Positions 11,600 to 24,017 of a DNA stretch of 64,000 nt are shown here, piece after piece. The DNA is taken from positions 10,065,688 through 10,129,687 of the forward strand of contig JALPQD010000004.1 in assembly GCA_023101885.1 (NCBI GenBank), written 5' to 3'. How positions within the stretch are numbered: the first letter of the stretch is position 1; every line of letters begins with the position of its first letter. Both the position numbers and the translations under genes were made by a program. Source of the DNA: Typhlomys cinereus. Taxonomy: Eukaryota > Chordata > Mammalia > Rodentia > Platacanthomyidae. Under the pieces are notes generated by a model that had not been told where the DNA came from, ran no database searches, and saw nothing but the letters and a program-made list of their open reading frames with translations.

Positions 11600-12930
11600 A
11601 CATGTTGAAGAAGAAGTAACCAAATTAATTAGAAATATGAGTTCCAAGAAAATGAAAACAGAAAAAATGTGGTATTCAGATAATGGAGTATTCTGTGCAA
11701 AATTTTAGTTTTGAATATTTAAGCTAGGTGTTTAGGAAAGAGTTATCCTAAACTTTAAAAAGAAGACAATCTTAAACTTTAAATGTGTATGTGAAAGAAA
11801 ATAAATGCAGAAGAGGCTAAAATGAATTAATTAGAAAATGGAAGAAAAGGAGAAAAATTGACTTTCTAGAATGATAGATAAAGAGTACTATATCTTTGTC
11901 TCGACTAGTTGCATGCAGAGGAAATATGAATGATCTGTGAAAGAATTATCACTATACTCTTATCCATTAAAGTATTAATAAGGAAATATTTGAATCACTT
12001 TATTTAAACAAAACTTACAGTACTAGAAGGACCAAATTTTTTGTAATATGTATATCAACAAACTAGATCATGAAAAAAATGTAAAATATTCATTGAAACC
12101 TTCATGTGTTGTAATTGAATTCACTCACAGCTAAAATTTCTAAAGCCTCTAAGGAGAATCCAAATAGCTTCATTACAAAATCTGTTAAATACATAATGAG
12201 GAAATTCTTACAAATTTTCAAGTGATTTGAAAGGCAGGAACATTCTCCAATAATTTCTATGAGACATGTGGTTTCCTGATATCAAAACCAATGAAGATAT
12301 TTCACAGAAAAAAATGAAACATAGATATAACCGACCCTAAACAGTGTAACAGATATGCAAATAAATTCAATATAGAAAAATGACAGTAAAAAGTGTCATG
12401 ACCAGAGTTTATCCCAAAAATCCAAGGATAGCTTAACATTGAAACATCTCTCAGGATAATTTATCATGTGAAACAAATGGAAGAAAAAAGCTATGTAATT
12501 TCATATGAAGCAAGAAACAAAAACAGATTTCATCATCCATGATAAAACCTGTCAAAAACTGAAAATAGACATAGTCGTGTCAAACTATAATGGAGGTCCT
12601 TAAAAAACACACAGTTAATGGTAATGTTATTCTTAAATATAACACTTAACATCTCTCAATCCATTATCAGGAATAAAGATTAGGATGTCCACTCATGCTA
12701 TTGTCATTATTGTCCTGGATCCCTCACAATGACAATATGCAAGATTAATTAAATACTAGAGACAGGCAGGTAGGAAAAGAAGAAATAAAAATCTTTCTAA
12801 GCAATCCTATTATATACTTTCAAAAATCCTAAAGATATCTATAAGGCAGTAACTAGTACTGACAGGAAACTTCAGCAAAGATACAATACACAGCATCAGT
12901 TAACAACAGCCACAGAACACCCTTTCCACA
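11600..12930 (+). repeat. Ancient L1M ORF2 remnant, sense
   Basis: The L1 ORF2 order can be followed: aggcaggaacattctccaataatttctatg, then gatatttcacagaaaa, ccaaggatagcttaacattg, taatggtaatgttattctt, aggatgtccactcatgctattg and finally gatacaatacac. All frames are broken. It is much older than the L1 that begins 300 bases downstream. Confidence 0.6.
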
Positions 12931-13363
12931 CCTAAGACAACACTAACAATGTATGTGTGGACATCTATCACAAATCTTTACCCCATTTCTTCTAGTAGAC
13001 TCCTGCTTGCCTCTCTGTCAGCCCCATGTAACTGTTTATCTTAGCACATGGAACCTTAGTTGTATGTGCTTTTCAAGATGAATTGTCAAAAGTCAGATAG
13101 TGATTACAAAAGAGTAATTTCCTTATTAGATAACAATATTGAGTAGCTATTGCATTTTAATTCCTAAAGAGCTTAAGTATTCTTTAATCTCTACAACTGT
13201 AGGGTGGGAAAGTATTAAGGTTCTAAAAGATTTAAACTGGGATCTTGTGAAATTAAAGAGCTTCTGTTCAGATAAAGAGATTGTAACATGAGCTCAAAGG
13301 CAACCCACAGAATGGGAGAAAATCTTCACTAACCACACATCTGATAGAACTCTGCTGTCCAGA

Positions 13364-14032
13364 GTGCACAAAGAACTTAGAAAACTAAACACCAAGGAAA
13401 CCAATGACCCAATTAAGAAATGGGCCCTGGAACTTAAAAGAAACTTTACCAGGGATGAAATTAAAATGTCTAACAAATATCTTAAAAAATGCTCCACTTC
13501 CTTAGCCATCAGGGAAATGCAAATCAAAACTTGCCTGAGATATCATCTCACCCTGGTCAGGATGGCAAAAATCCACAATACAAACAACAACAAATGTTGG
13601 AGAGGATGTGGAGAGAGGGGAACTCTCCTACATTGCTGGTGGGAATGCAGGCTCATACAGCCACTCTGGCGAGCTGTCTGGAGATTCTTAAAGAAATTAA
13701 AGATTGAAATGCCATATGATCCTGCTATTCCACTTTTGGGAATAACCCCCCATACAGCAGAGGTTCACCTCGATAGCACAAGCACGACCATGTTCATAGC
13801 AGCACTGTTTACAATAGCAAAGTCATGGAATCAGCCCAAATGTGCAACAGTTGACGAGTGGATAAGGAAACAGTGGTACATCTATACAATGGAGTACTAC
13901 TCAGCCATCAAAAATGATGAATTACTGGAATTTGCCGGGAAATGGATGTCATTAGAAACAATTATATTAAGTGAAGTATCCCAGACCCAGAAAATTAAGC
14001 GCCTTATGTACTCCCTAATAGGTGGCTCCTAG
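13364..14032 (+). pseudogene. L1 ORF2 C-terminal fragment
   Basis: This is the C-terminal 220 or so residues of the L1 endonuclease/reverse transcriptase protein, downstream of the reverse transcriptase domain. The zinc-knuckle-like motif is visible as [18 protein letters not shown] (CX3CX7HX4C). It is followed by the conserved blocks [48 protein letters not shown] and, at the end, LIGGS. The same frame is open a little upstream, until a stop (TGA) near 13290. Endonuclease and polymerase domains are absent, so it cannot function. There is no host role. Confidence 0.9.
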
Positions 14033-15060
14033 TACCAAACCCACCCAGCCCACCTAGAGACAGTAATTGCAAGGATTATGAACAGGAGGGATGGGGTTGG
14101 AGGGCCACACCAGAAACAAGGAGAGAAGGGACCATGTTACAGCAGAGAAAGCAGGCCTCCACCAAGGACCCAAATAAGTAATGAGACATCTGATTAAGTT
14201 CACAGACTTTTGTTCCTGATCATTTACTACTGAGGGGGTATGATCTCACCAGAAGAGGAGGGCATATAGTCTGGTAGATATAAAGTAACCGTTTTGCAAA
14301 TGGGTGATAGACCCCTGCCTCACTGTGGTTTCCCACTTTTATTACATCTACCTTTGAATGTGCTTTTATCACAAGACTCTAGTTTAACAGCTTTTTGTCT
14401 CTGGCCAGGGGATAACATACAATGCTCACAAGGATGGAGTGAAGGGCATTGCAGGAGCAGCAAAACTGCAAAAGAAAATCAACAAACCACAATCCACAAC
14501 TTCAGAGACTCTATATCAACCACCTAGAACTAGGCCAGACTAATCTCTCCCCATCCTGAAGCTCAGGGAAATTTGCGGAAGAGGGGGCGGTAAGAGTGTA
14601 AGAGCAAAAGGATGGGAGGAGCAATGATATGTAAGATACTCCATATTAGTTAGAGCTGAAGCAATCATAATTGGACTTTGCATGCCCTGCGCATTGTCCA
14701 ACACACTATTGACCTCGCAAAGTCTAGCATCTGCTAAAGGCACCAAGATCCTTGGAGGCAAAGGATTGGCAGCCACAGCAGTGTTCCTATACCTAAGGGG
14801 ACCACGGGAAAGGGTTCAGGGAAAGGCCACTGGGTCCTTGTACATCATCGGAGAGGAGGGCCCAGAGGAAAATCAGGCATGCACAAGAAAGGACTCTCTG
14901 GGAATTGGGGCGGGAGGCACTGGGGGATGGGGAGGGAGAAGGGTGGGGAGGGGGAGTAGGGGGTACGGGGGCAGGAGGAGGGAGGGAGGGAACTGGTGTA
15001 CCTATTAAGTTTGTATGAGCTGAAATAATAATAAAAATGTATTAATAAAAAAACAAAAAA
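14033..15060 (+). repeat. L1 3' UTR with G-rich tract and A-rich tail
   Basis: The 3' UTR is GC-richer than its surroundings. It contains a run of G triplets and quadruplets at about 14905-14990 (for example tggggatggggaggg), a likely G-quadruplex, as is known for mammalian L1 3' UTRs. It ends in aataataataaaaatg and an A-rich tail. Open frames in it are by-products of its composition. Confidence 0.75.
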
Positions 15061-15064
15061 CATC

Positions 15065-16670
15065 CATCCTCAGTAAGAACCAGCAAAATAAACTGTAATA
15101 TTGTTCATAAAAAATTTACTATAACATATTGTTTACTGTATTAGCAATACTTTTTAATAACAAGATTTTAATAACAAAACTGGCATTATTTTAACCTTTA
15201 ATAAATACACCAAATAGTTTTAATACTTTTTGGAAATATTCAATGAAAATTTTCTGTTCTACTACTTCAAATAACAAGTACATTTATATATTTTGTTGTA
15301 TGTATGTTGAGCTCTTTTTAAGAGTTTTTGGCATAATATTTCCTTTCTTTTCCTTTTTCATTATTATTTGACATCTTCATATATAACTACAATACATTTA
15401 TGTGTTTCTACTCCTTATGATCTGATCCCATTTTCCCTTTTTTTTCCACTATATACTCTCCGTTTCAGACAATCTTCAGAAAGTAGAAGTATTTTCACAT
15501 GTTTTTGCTTGGTTGGCACACTGGCTTTCTGGGATTACAAGCACCTGAATACTTGCTGGAGCATGGATGACTTAGAGTCAATGAGCTCAGAAGTTCTTCT
15601 GCTACTGTCTGATATTTTCAATGGCTGAAATGATTAATATCATTTTGTCTGTAACAGAGTTCTAGGACATTATTAATTTAGAATATAATTCAATAAAACC
15701 TGTGCCCCTAATTTTAAATTAGTTTAATTGGGCACATAATGAATTAATGATAACTGTCATTAATGTGTATTTTTTGGTTCACTGTTGAATTAAAGCTGAG
15801 TATATTCATAACCATACATGGAATTGAATTCTATGTGTGGAGTAAACTAAAAGTTACAGAAAATTTTCAAGAATAAAATAAAGAATATTGCAGCTGTATC
15901 ATTCTGCATTGTGGAAGACATTATTTCCTACCCTCTGGGTTTACCCATTTTCTTTTAGGCCAGAACAGTCATAACACAGGAAATGAGGAAATGCACTAGA
16001 CTTTTAGGTTGAAGCAAAAAAATCTTAATTATTTACAGATAAAGTACTTAGGCAGGACTTCTTAAGGTAGAGTACAGGAACCGTTTACTTTCTGTAGAGA
16101 TTTATGGCTGTGCAATGTGCTTTTACATGTATAATTTTGTTTAATGGACAGGAAACTGTAATTTGTGAGCTAGTAGAAGGTTGCTTTAGTTTTACTGTTT
16201 AATGCTGCCTTTGTCCCAACTGAGTCTTGTAGATACTCTTACCCTTCTTACCTGCCAAGTGTCAGCTCAACTCGTAAGGTTGAAAACCAAACCAATTTGG
16301 CATGGATCTGCCTTTCCTCTAAAAAGTGGTGGTAGAAAATAGTCCAGTGCATAGAAGAGTCTTAAAAATGTCGTCAATCTTCAGTAACATGCAAAGGCCT
16401 AACTGCTGCAATTTAGCCTGTTTAAGAACATTTCTTTGTTTAAACCTGAGCCAGTAAAGAATCCTGAAGTCATGACCACCAAATGCCAGCATTTTTGAGA
16501 ACCTGTTGAAAAACAAAAAAATCAATATACTGTATGCACATTTAATTAATACAATTTATGACTGTTCTTCCTTTAAATTTGAATTTCCTCAGAAAAAGTC
16601 GCATCACAGATGGTACTTACTAAAGAGGAAAAAAGGGTCACTTTGAAATCCTGTCTTCTACTTTTCTACA
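15065..16670. other. Intronic sequence without a recognised element
   Basis: AT-rich. No SINE, LTR or exon signal was noticed. Confidence 0.4.
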
Positions 16671-16678
16671 TTTATTTC

Positions 16679-16680
<2 letters not shown>

Positions 16681-16727
<47 letters not shown>
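16681..16727. repeat. (TG)n microsatellite
   Basis: About 23 uninterrupted TG units, followed by catgcacacatgcac. It forms the tail side of the adjoining inverted SINE. Confidence 0.95.
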
Positions 16728-16728
<1 letters not shown>

Positions 16729-16759
16729 ATGCACACATGCACAAGACTTACATGTTGTG

Positions 16760-16880
16760 AATGTGGAGATGAGTTAGAGGTGGTTATCTTCTTCTATTGG
16801 GGTGGTAGGGATTGAACTCAGATTTTCAGACTTAAATGCAAATGCCTTTACCTGCTGAACTATCTCACAAATCCCAACTC
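16760..16880 (-). repeat. B3-like SINE, antisense
   Basis: gggattgaactcagattttcagac, atgcctttacctgctgaactatctcac is the complement of a tRNA-like SINE head, with the TG tract at its tail side. Confidence 0.6.
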
Positions 16881-16942
16881 ATTCCTCATATTTATCTATC
16901 TGAATTGGAAGTTCTTAATTGATAGGCTCCTTTTGGAAACCG

Positions 16943-17357
16943 TCATAGTTAGATACATGTGTCAACTTGGCAGTTGAGGGTTTGAGCTCTGGGCACTTTG
17001 TAAAGAATTAGTAATTGAGTTAAGCTCAGAGTGAACCTACAGGAGATTGTCCAGCTGATAGGGAAGATCCAACCATGGTGGGTGGAATTAGTCCCCAGGC
17101 AGGTGAACAAAATGGAGGGAACTGTTTGAGAAGGAGGCATCCTTATGTATACTTGGCCAGATATACTGGTCTGACAAATAAGGATTGTCCTTCTCCCAGC
17201 CGTTACGTGCATATGGTGAGGCCAGTTCTCTTAGCCCTTTGGTGATGCCAAGGTGAAATGAGAACCATAACTGGACAATTGTAAGAGAATAAGCCCTTTG
17301 TTCCCTTAAGCTGTTTGATGGTGATTTTTTTCAGCAACATGCAGGCTAACTGCTACA
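16943..17357 (+). mobile_element. hAT-like non-autonomous element
   Basis: A ~415-base element beginning gtcatagttagatac and ending ggctaactgctac, so its ends are short imperfect inverted repeats (GTCATAGTTAG against GTAGCAGTTAGC). The interior has no open frame. It belongs to a family with at least four other copies in this window (10009, 24018, 42174, 48591) and resembles rodent hAT-Charlie-derived repeats such as URR1; that name is from memory. Confidence 0.65.
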
Positions 17358-17424
17358 GAAACTAATACTATCTTGCCTTAGTATCATGGTAGAGTGTTCC
17401 ATTAAGTGAGAATAAAGAAACTTA

Positions 17425-17740
17425 TGTTGAGTAGGGATGATAGTTTGGTAAGTACAGAGCTTGCTGTACAAGCATGAGGACCTGAATTCAGTTCCCTAGA
17501 ACCTATGTGAAACCCACAGGCAGGTACCAGTGGTCATGACAAATGATGGGAGATGAAAAGAGTTGAATCCTTTGAAGCTTCCTGGCCTTCTGTCAAGCAT
17601 ACTTAGTAAAATTCTAAGTCAAAGGGAAACCCAAAAATTAAAAGCAGAAGATCCCTAAGAAATGACACCTGAGGTTGTCCTGTCATCTCCACATATATGT
17701 GTACATGTGCACAAATATATATACAAATTCATTTTGCATT
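17425..17740 (+). repeat. B4-like SINE, sense, diverged
   Basis: gtacagagcttgctgtacaagcatgaggacctgaattcagttcc is a tRNA/ID-like head. It is followed by a ccacaggcaggtaccagtggtcatga region and a tail with cacatatatgtgtacatgtgcac. Confidence 0.5.
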
Positions 17741-17779
17741 TTCCAATAGTTCTGTGTGTGTATGCTGAGTCATGTGTGA

Positions 17780-17946
17780 GTGAAGATTCATGTACATGCA
17801 TGTACATGTAGAGCTCTGCTGTCATTCTCAGGGATGGTATCTACTTACTTTGAGACACAGTCTTTCAGTGCCGGACTATCCAGGAAGCCTCAAGGAGCTT
17901 CCTGTTTTTGTCTTCCTAGTGCTGGGATTACAAGTGAACACCACTA
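17780..17946 (-). repeat. B4-like SINE, left half (split)
   Basis: agacacagtctttcag ... tcttcctagtgctgggattacaag is the inverse of the 7SL-like part of a B4-type element. It resumes at 18344 after a younger SINE insertion. Confidence 0.6.
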
Positions 17947-17960
17947 CAACCAGAATTTTT

Positions 17961-18030
17961 TTAATGTTTTTAAACACTTTTTTAAACTTTATTCATTCAT
18001 TCATTCATTCATTCATTCATTCATTCATTC

Positions 18031-18075
<45 letters not shown>

Positions 18076-18329
18076 CAGAGGGTATGTATGTATCACAGGG
18101 CACATGTATCCCTGTGGAGGACCAAGGGTGATTTCAGGAATCATTCTGGATTGCTTCTACCTCCTTCCTGCTTTGCTCAGGGGGTGTTCCCATACTCTGC
18201 CCACTAGGGCTGAAAGTGCAGACACCATCATTTCTGCCTGACGTTTTTACATGGGACCTGGGAGCCAAACTCAAGATCTTCTGCTCGTGAGGCAGAGTCT
18301 TAACCCCTAAGCTAGTTCTTCAGCCTGCG
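17961..18329 (-). mobile_element. B2-like SINE inserted in a B4-like SINE
   Basis: This antisense SINE has its tail at the left, expanded into (ATTC)n (17991-18030) and (TG)n (18031-18073). The body and tRNA-like head end at cttaacccctaagctagttcttcagcc. The 14 bases caaccagaattttt occur on both sides (17947-17960 and 18330-18343). The interrupted B4-like element continues in register after it. Confidence 0.85.
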
Positions 18330-18343
18330 CAACCAGAATTTTT

Positions 18344-18425
18344 ACATGGATTCTGAGGATAGAACTCAAGACTGTATGCTTACAAGACAAATACTTCAAT
18401 GACTCTCTTCTGTCTTCCCAACTTT
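18344..18425 (-). repeat. B4-like SINE, right half
   Basis: acatggattctgaggatagaactcaagac ... gcttacaagacaaatacttc is the inverse of the tRNA-like part of the element begun at 17780. Confidence 0.55.
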
Positions 18426-19299
18426 ACTTTCTTAATTCAGTGATCTCAGATCTTCTGTTTTGTCCTTTATGTGATACTGATCAGGATCACAGATCAGGAT
18501 CACAGGTTTTTCATTTTCTGGATAGATGAACGAACAATTGAGTGAATTTTTCTTGTGATTATATTTATAATTTCCAGGAATAATTTTTACATCTGTAAAT
18601 TCTTTGGAATCTTCCATCATTTATAACTAGGACTTTGGCAATAGTCTTGAACTCAATAGATATTTGCTGCATACTTTATGTCAGTGGCAGTAGGGTGCTG
18701 GGGATGGAAACTCAGCTCCATGTTGCTACCTATATCACCCAGAGGCCTTAACTCAGGTGAAGTTGGATTCTCGACTGTGTCACTGAAAAGAGTTTCAGGA
18801 GGAGTTGGTGTTGAGCAGATACGAAGTTCACTAATGAGCAATACTAATAATAGTTTTAAGGAGAGGTTAATTTTGGCTGCCTACTCAACACTTCAGAGGT
18901 GAGCTTCTGTGAACATCTATGAAGATTATTTAGTTAAGGCAGATTTCTGCAAACCCTATAAGACATTGTTTTAATTGCATGATTAATAGGGGAAAAACAG
19001 CCCTATAGTGGGCAGAAGAATCATTACCTGAGTATATGAGTAAGACAGACAGAGTTTGTCAGCAATTTTGACAAATTGGTAGCAAGCAGATAGATATGCA
19101 TTGGACTTTACTTTCTGCTCTTTCTATGGATGTAGCGTGGCCAAGTCCTGACTCTAGTGTAATTCTTCTGCCATGACAGAGTGTAGACTGAAATTATGTC
19201 AATAAAGTCCTTGTTCTCTTGTTGGTAAGATATTGTTAGGTAAGACATTTTTTTAAAGCAAAATTGTAAAACTAAGATAATTTGATAAAAGGATTTATA

Positions 19300-19970
19300 G
19301 GTCACTGTGAGACAGAAATAGAGATTTGTGGAATCATTGCTGTCATTGAATTGAATACTTAGCTGCTGTGTCTCTTGAGCTGTTTTCTTGGAGAAATGTG
19401 GAAAGGTTTTAGACTTTGCAGATCATGACAGGTTTTTTTTTGGAAACTTGGAGGAATACTGAGAGAGATGTGAACTTTGGAGGCCTGACTTGAGAGATTT
19501 ACAGGGGAACAAAAACTTTGGTGAAACTAAATTTAAAGATAATGGAATGATATATTTAGTGGGGAAGCTCTGTGCTGACAGTCTTGATGTCGCAGATGAA
19601 GAGAGTCCACGCAACCGAACAGCTGAAGTTATTGAAGAAATTAGCATCATTGGAGAAAAAACTAGTACTCTACACCGGAGCAGTGGGAAAGGTGACCTGA
19701 GGGCAGAACATTAACTACCCCACTGAGATTCCATTCTGAGGATATCTGTGCTCATTTGAAGGAAGAAAGTCGTGAAGCTGAAGTAGTTACCCAAAGTGTC
19801 TGCTAGAGAGGGGGTTCTCCAGGGTCAGCACAAGGAAGCCACCGGAGATGCAGTCTGGATGGACTAGGCTGTATTTCTGGTTGATGGTGAAATTGACAGA
19901 ATCATTTATGTGATACAAGTTTTGATGTAAGAAATCTCAGCATGATGCATAGGCAGCAGAAGCAAGGGGA
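19300..19970 (+). repeat. Unassigned, possibly retroelement-derived block
   Basis: It is GC-richer than its surroundings, with purine-rich words such as cttggagaaatgtggaaaggttttagactttgcagatcatg, reminiscent of MaLR internal sequence. A 74-codon open frame at 19490-19714 has no recognised similarity. I cannot name the family. Confidence 0.3.
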
Positions 19971-19974
19971 AAGC

Positions 19975-21890
19975 ATGCACTGGCAACTTAGTAAGTAATG
20001 TGCTGAGCACAAGGCAAGAATAAACTGTTAGTATTGTGACAGGGAAAATGAAGAGACTCCTATGTTGTTTTTAGGAATCAGATATATATCGAGTAAAATT
20101 AATTAGCTTAATTTCAAGCTTATAAAATAGAGAAATGTTGATTAAAAGAAACCAAAAAGAAGATTGGTTAATGGAAAGTGATTATTATTTAACCCTTCAG
20201 GAAGTTCATGTTTTCTGCAGATGTTTAATTTCATTTAAAATAAGCATGGAACTGTTCTTATATAGCTTTTGTAAGTATATATAAATGCCGCTTTAATTGG
20301 CCACATACCGAGATCACTTGGGTTATATTGAATTACTTTTTTAATTGCAAAATTTATTTTCGCTGCCAATCTACTTGATATCTCTTTTGCATTTGTGCAG
20401 CATTTGTTTTCAGTGAAGCTTCTGAGCTTTTAAATGCTCACATTTGCTTAAGGTATATATAGCAACAGTCCTCAACATCTCTACAGGAATTCCTCCAACA
20501 CTAACATGATTACAATGTATGTTAGCCAAATATCCCTAATTAAATCTCTACTCTTAAACTTAATTTCTGAGGAAATCATTGTGAACTGTCATTTGCTTGT
20601 GGTTTCCTTCCCTGATCATTGACCAGGTTGATTATCATTTTAACTCATCAACTTTTAAGTGTCCACTGTGAATTTCCTATCATTCCACTTGAAATTCTCC
20701 TGCTCTATTAATTTTTATAACAAATATGTATATTTTATATATATTCATTATACTTGTTACAATTGTTATCTTCAGGTCAATCAAGTTGGTTTATGAGTGC
20801 TTCGCCATAAAGGGATTTGACAGGCTCACATTTTCATATGGTTGCATTTGAAAAATGTGGTCAAAATTGTGGAATATAGTATTTTGTTTTAAGAATATCT
20901 TAAATGCTATAATCAAATTTATTCTCTTCTTATGAATACTTTAATATTATCAGTTAAAAGCAAATTCAAATTCACAAAAATAATTAATTTTATAGAAAAT
21001 AAAGACCATGGATTATGGGTGGTTGCCAAGTATATTTTAATTTACTGAAAAACTTTAGAAAAACATTTATTCATCCATTAATTTGTTATATAAATAGTAT
21101 CATTACATAAGAAAAGTTTAAAAGATCAACTCTTTCATATTTTTACGGTATGTAATTATTGTTAGAATTTTGCTATATACTCTACTGCCAGTTTATTTCC
21201 CTATGATAATATTGATTTGTTTTTAAGGCAAAGGCTACTTATACTTTTTACCACTTTTCCAGAATTTTAACATATCACATACATTTAACAAACTTCAGTA
21301 AATGCAAAGCTGGAGGCCATCTATTGTGGGTCCTTCCTGAATATGAAATTTGCCCCATTTGCTTGATTATGGACTTCGGATTCATTTTCATTTGTTTAAT
21401 AATTTTGAAAAGTTAATATAGCTCTGTGTGATTGTTGCTTTGCATGCTTCTTTAAGAATGTGTTTTCTAGTCTAAAATTGTCATCAAATTACTTCTATAT
21501 GCTTCTTCTCATTGGTATGTTCTTGCCATAAAATAAAGCAAGGACAGTTTATTCTAACTCAAATGAATGCATTACCAGATCTGCAGTTTTGGGGTCAAAA
21601 GGTAAAAGTAACCTGACTCCATGCCTATTTCCCAAGAGGCATTCGTTTATGAGGCCACCAGTGAAGTTGGAAGACACTGTTCATTTTACTTTCATCAACT
21701 GTATACTCTAATGTTATGTGTTTTTGTTTTATTGCTATTTGAAACACTGAAATTGTGCCTGGTTCTTGAATTTACCTTCTTTTATTGCTATCCAAGAATG
21801 ATTCCTTTTTCACTGTTTGCTTCCCTCCTTTGTGAGTTGTGCTATAAGTTACTCCTCCTGCTGGTAGTGTCTTAGTGATTGTATCTTTTG
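19975..21890. other. Repeat-free AT-rich intronic stretch
   Basis: No interspersed repeat was recognised in 1.9 kb, unusual for this window. It contains clustered TAATTG/ATTTGCAT-like words at 20280-20400 (see findings). Confidence 0.4.
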
Positions 21891-21899
21891 AAAACGGAT

Positions 21900-22160
21900 G
21901 TAACTGAATTGAAGAAATGACACAGTGGTTTAAAGTATTTGCCTCAGTATCAAAAGGACCTGAGTTCTAATCCCTGGTTTCCATGTAGACTGCACTTCAG
22001 TCCTAGGAAGACTAAGTCTACAGGATGATTCCTGAAGGTCACCTTTGGGCCTCCTCAGAAACACATTCTCATGTGCCTTCTGGTACACAACACATACACA
22101 CACACACACAAATACACGCATGCACACAAAAAAACACCAAAAGACATAAAAGGATGTTAA
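21900..22160 (+). repeat. B2-like SINE, sense
   Basis: acagtggtttaaagtatttgcctcag ... ggacctgagttctaatccctgg is the tRNA-like head. Next come ggatgattcctgaaggtcacc, the family's tail module, and a (CA)n-rich end at 22090-22130. Confidence 0.75.
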
Positions 22161-22344
22161 CACTTCACACTTATAGAAACCATTTTCTCAATCCTTTGTA
22201 TTAGTTGAGTTAGTTTTGTTTCTCTTTAAGAAGATTGAATATAGATATTTTTAAACACTGAGGTTTTATAGTTATATATTTAAAGTGGTAATTCATAATG
22301 AGTTTATTTGGCTAGCCTTCCAACTATTACCTATTTAATTTGAG

Positions 22345-22495
22345 AAGGTGCACTGGCACATGTGGAAGCCAGAGGACAACCTTGAGTGTCCTTATACATG
22401 TGCCATCCATTTGATTTTTAAGACTGGGTAAAATTTCTCACTGGATTAGACTCACAATGTAAGCTAAATGACTAGCTATTGAGCCCCAAGTTACA
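22345..22495 (-). repeat. B3-like SINE, antisense
   Basis: tggcacatgtggaagccagaggacaacc is a typical inverse B3 tail. The head at the right is badly decayed. Confidence 0.55.
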
Positions 22496-22499
22496 CACT

Positions 22500-24010
22500 G
22501 GGTACGATTTTAAGTGCATACAACCACAGTGAGGTTTGTAAATCGATTCCGGGTTGACCTTAAATCCTTATGTTTTGTAAAGCAAGCACTTAATATCAGA
22601 TGAATGTTTAATATAGGACTTTTGTATTTGTTACCTGTTTAAGATACTGAGGCTTGAATCTCCAATTTCACACATAGACATGATTTCTACAACTGAGCTT
22701 TATTTTCATCCTTGAAAGTAGTGTGTTTTTAATTCAGTATGGAAATGTTTAAAAGCTAGGTAATTTTTCATTCATTGAATGGTTGAATCAATTTTGAAAA
22801 TATTTTTAATATCATGGCTGCATAAAACAATGTAAAAATTACAGAGATGATAGAAAATAGTCTATAACTAGGGCAAGCTTTTGATGGATTTTATGTGGAT
22901 TAATTCTTATTCTTCATGTAAAAAACACAGAAATCAGAAGTGACAATATTATCTTTCATAAGAATAGCATCTAGATTACTTTTCTGGGTGTCTTTGATGG
23001 ATTGCTTTCAAATATTTTATTTTCATAATACTTAATTTTCTTTTCAAACCACAAAAATATATCCACTGATATTAATGTTGTAAAATGCATATGTATGGGT
23101 GGCAGATTTCTGGGGATCCACTATTCAGTCTATCTAGTCAATTTATGTTGCACGTGGTGGTAGCAGAATAAGCAATTGAATGGTAGCTGTCTGTACCTGA
23201 CCTTTTTTATTTGAGTTATAAAGAAGTATGTGTCAACATCTTAGGATAGTTATTGCAAAGTTATTGCATGTGAAGTTTTGAAATGTATTCATACAGGACT
23301 GCCGATTTCAAATACTCATTGGAAGTAGTGATTATTTTAGTTTCACGTTCTGTTGCTGTATGAATGGTTTAATAAAACAATTTAGGGAAACAAGGATTTA
23401 AATTTCAACTTATGCTTTCAGATTATAGCCAACTGTGGCAAGAAAATTACCAGTGAGGACTGAAGATGCTGGTTACACTGTAGTTATAGAGAAGAGCTGA
23501 GAGAGGAGCAAGGAAAAGACCCAAACATACCTTCTAGCTTTCAGATCTCCTAAATTCCAAGTAGTTCTGTCTCCATCTTATCTACCCACTACCTACTATG
23601 GGCTACCTCTTCGCCTATCATTTAGACAATCTCCTACAGACTTGCCTTATCTAGATATTTCCTGTAGGTGTGCCTAAAAGCTTGGTTCTCAGTTGTGAAG
23701 TTGACACTAAAATAACTGACACAATGATTATGCCTACCTTCTGCATGTTTTTCTCTCTTGCTGTTCTGGACACTTTGCCTTTTCAACTGATCCATTCTTG
23801 AAAATTTAATATTTTTTTTGTCTTTTCTGAACCTTTCCACACTGGTGTGTGTTCTTGCTCAGAAATGGACTTCTTTTCAGCTCTGTCTATATACTATGAT
23901 CCCATGTAGATTTATGACCTGAATTACATCTTTATGCCAATGACTCCAGATTATAAATAATAGGTCAGATCTCTCTTTTGAATTCTATGCCTGTATATCT
24001 ACCTCCCTAA
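22500..24010. other. Intronic sequence without a recognised element
   Basis: AT-rich. Nothing was identified. Confidence 0.4.
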
Positions 24011-24017
24011 TAACCTT

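Larger units (their letters stand above)
13215..15060 (+). mobile_element. 5'-truncated L1 retrotransposon
   Basis: A sense L1 cut off inside ORF2. It starts near aactgggatcttgtgaaattaaagagcttctg, runs through the ORF2 C-terminus (stop at 14032) and about 1 kb of 3' UTR, and ends in a polyadenylation signal and A-rich tail (15020-15060). Truncation at the 5' end is the usual result of incomplete reverse transcription. I did not find a clear target-site duplication. It is the youngest-looking L1 here because its ORF2 tail is still open for over 220 codons. Confidence 0.85.

Noticed and set aside
13364..14032. A 222-codon open frame as a host gene
   Set aside because: It is the C-terminus of L1 ORF2, recognised by its CX3CX7HX4C motif and downstream blocks, followed by an L1 3' UTR and A tail.
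17780..18241. Open frame of 153 codons
   Set aside because: It crosses a split B4-like SINE, ATTC and TG microsatellites and an inverted B2-like SINE.
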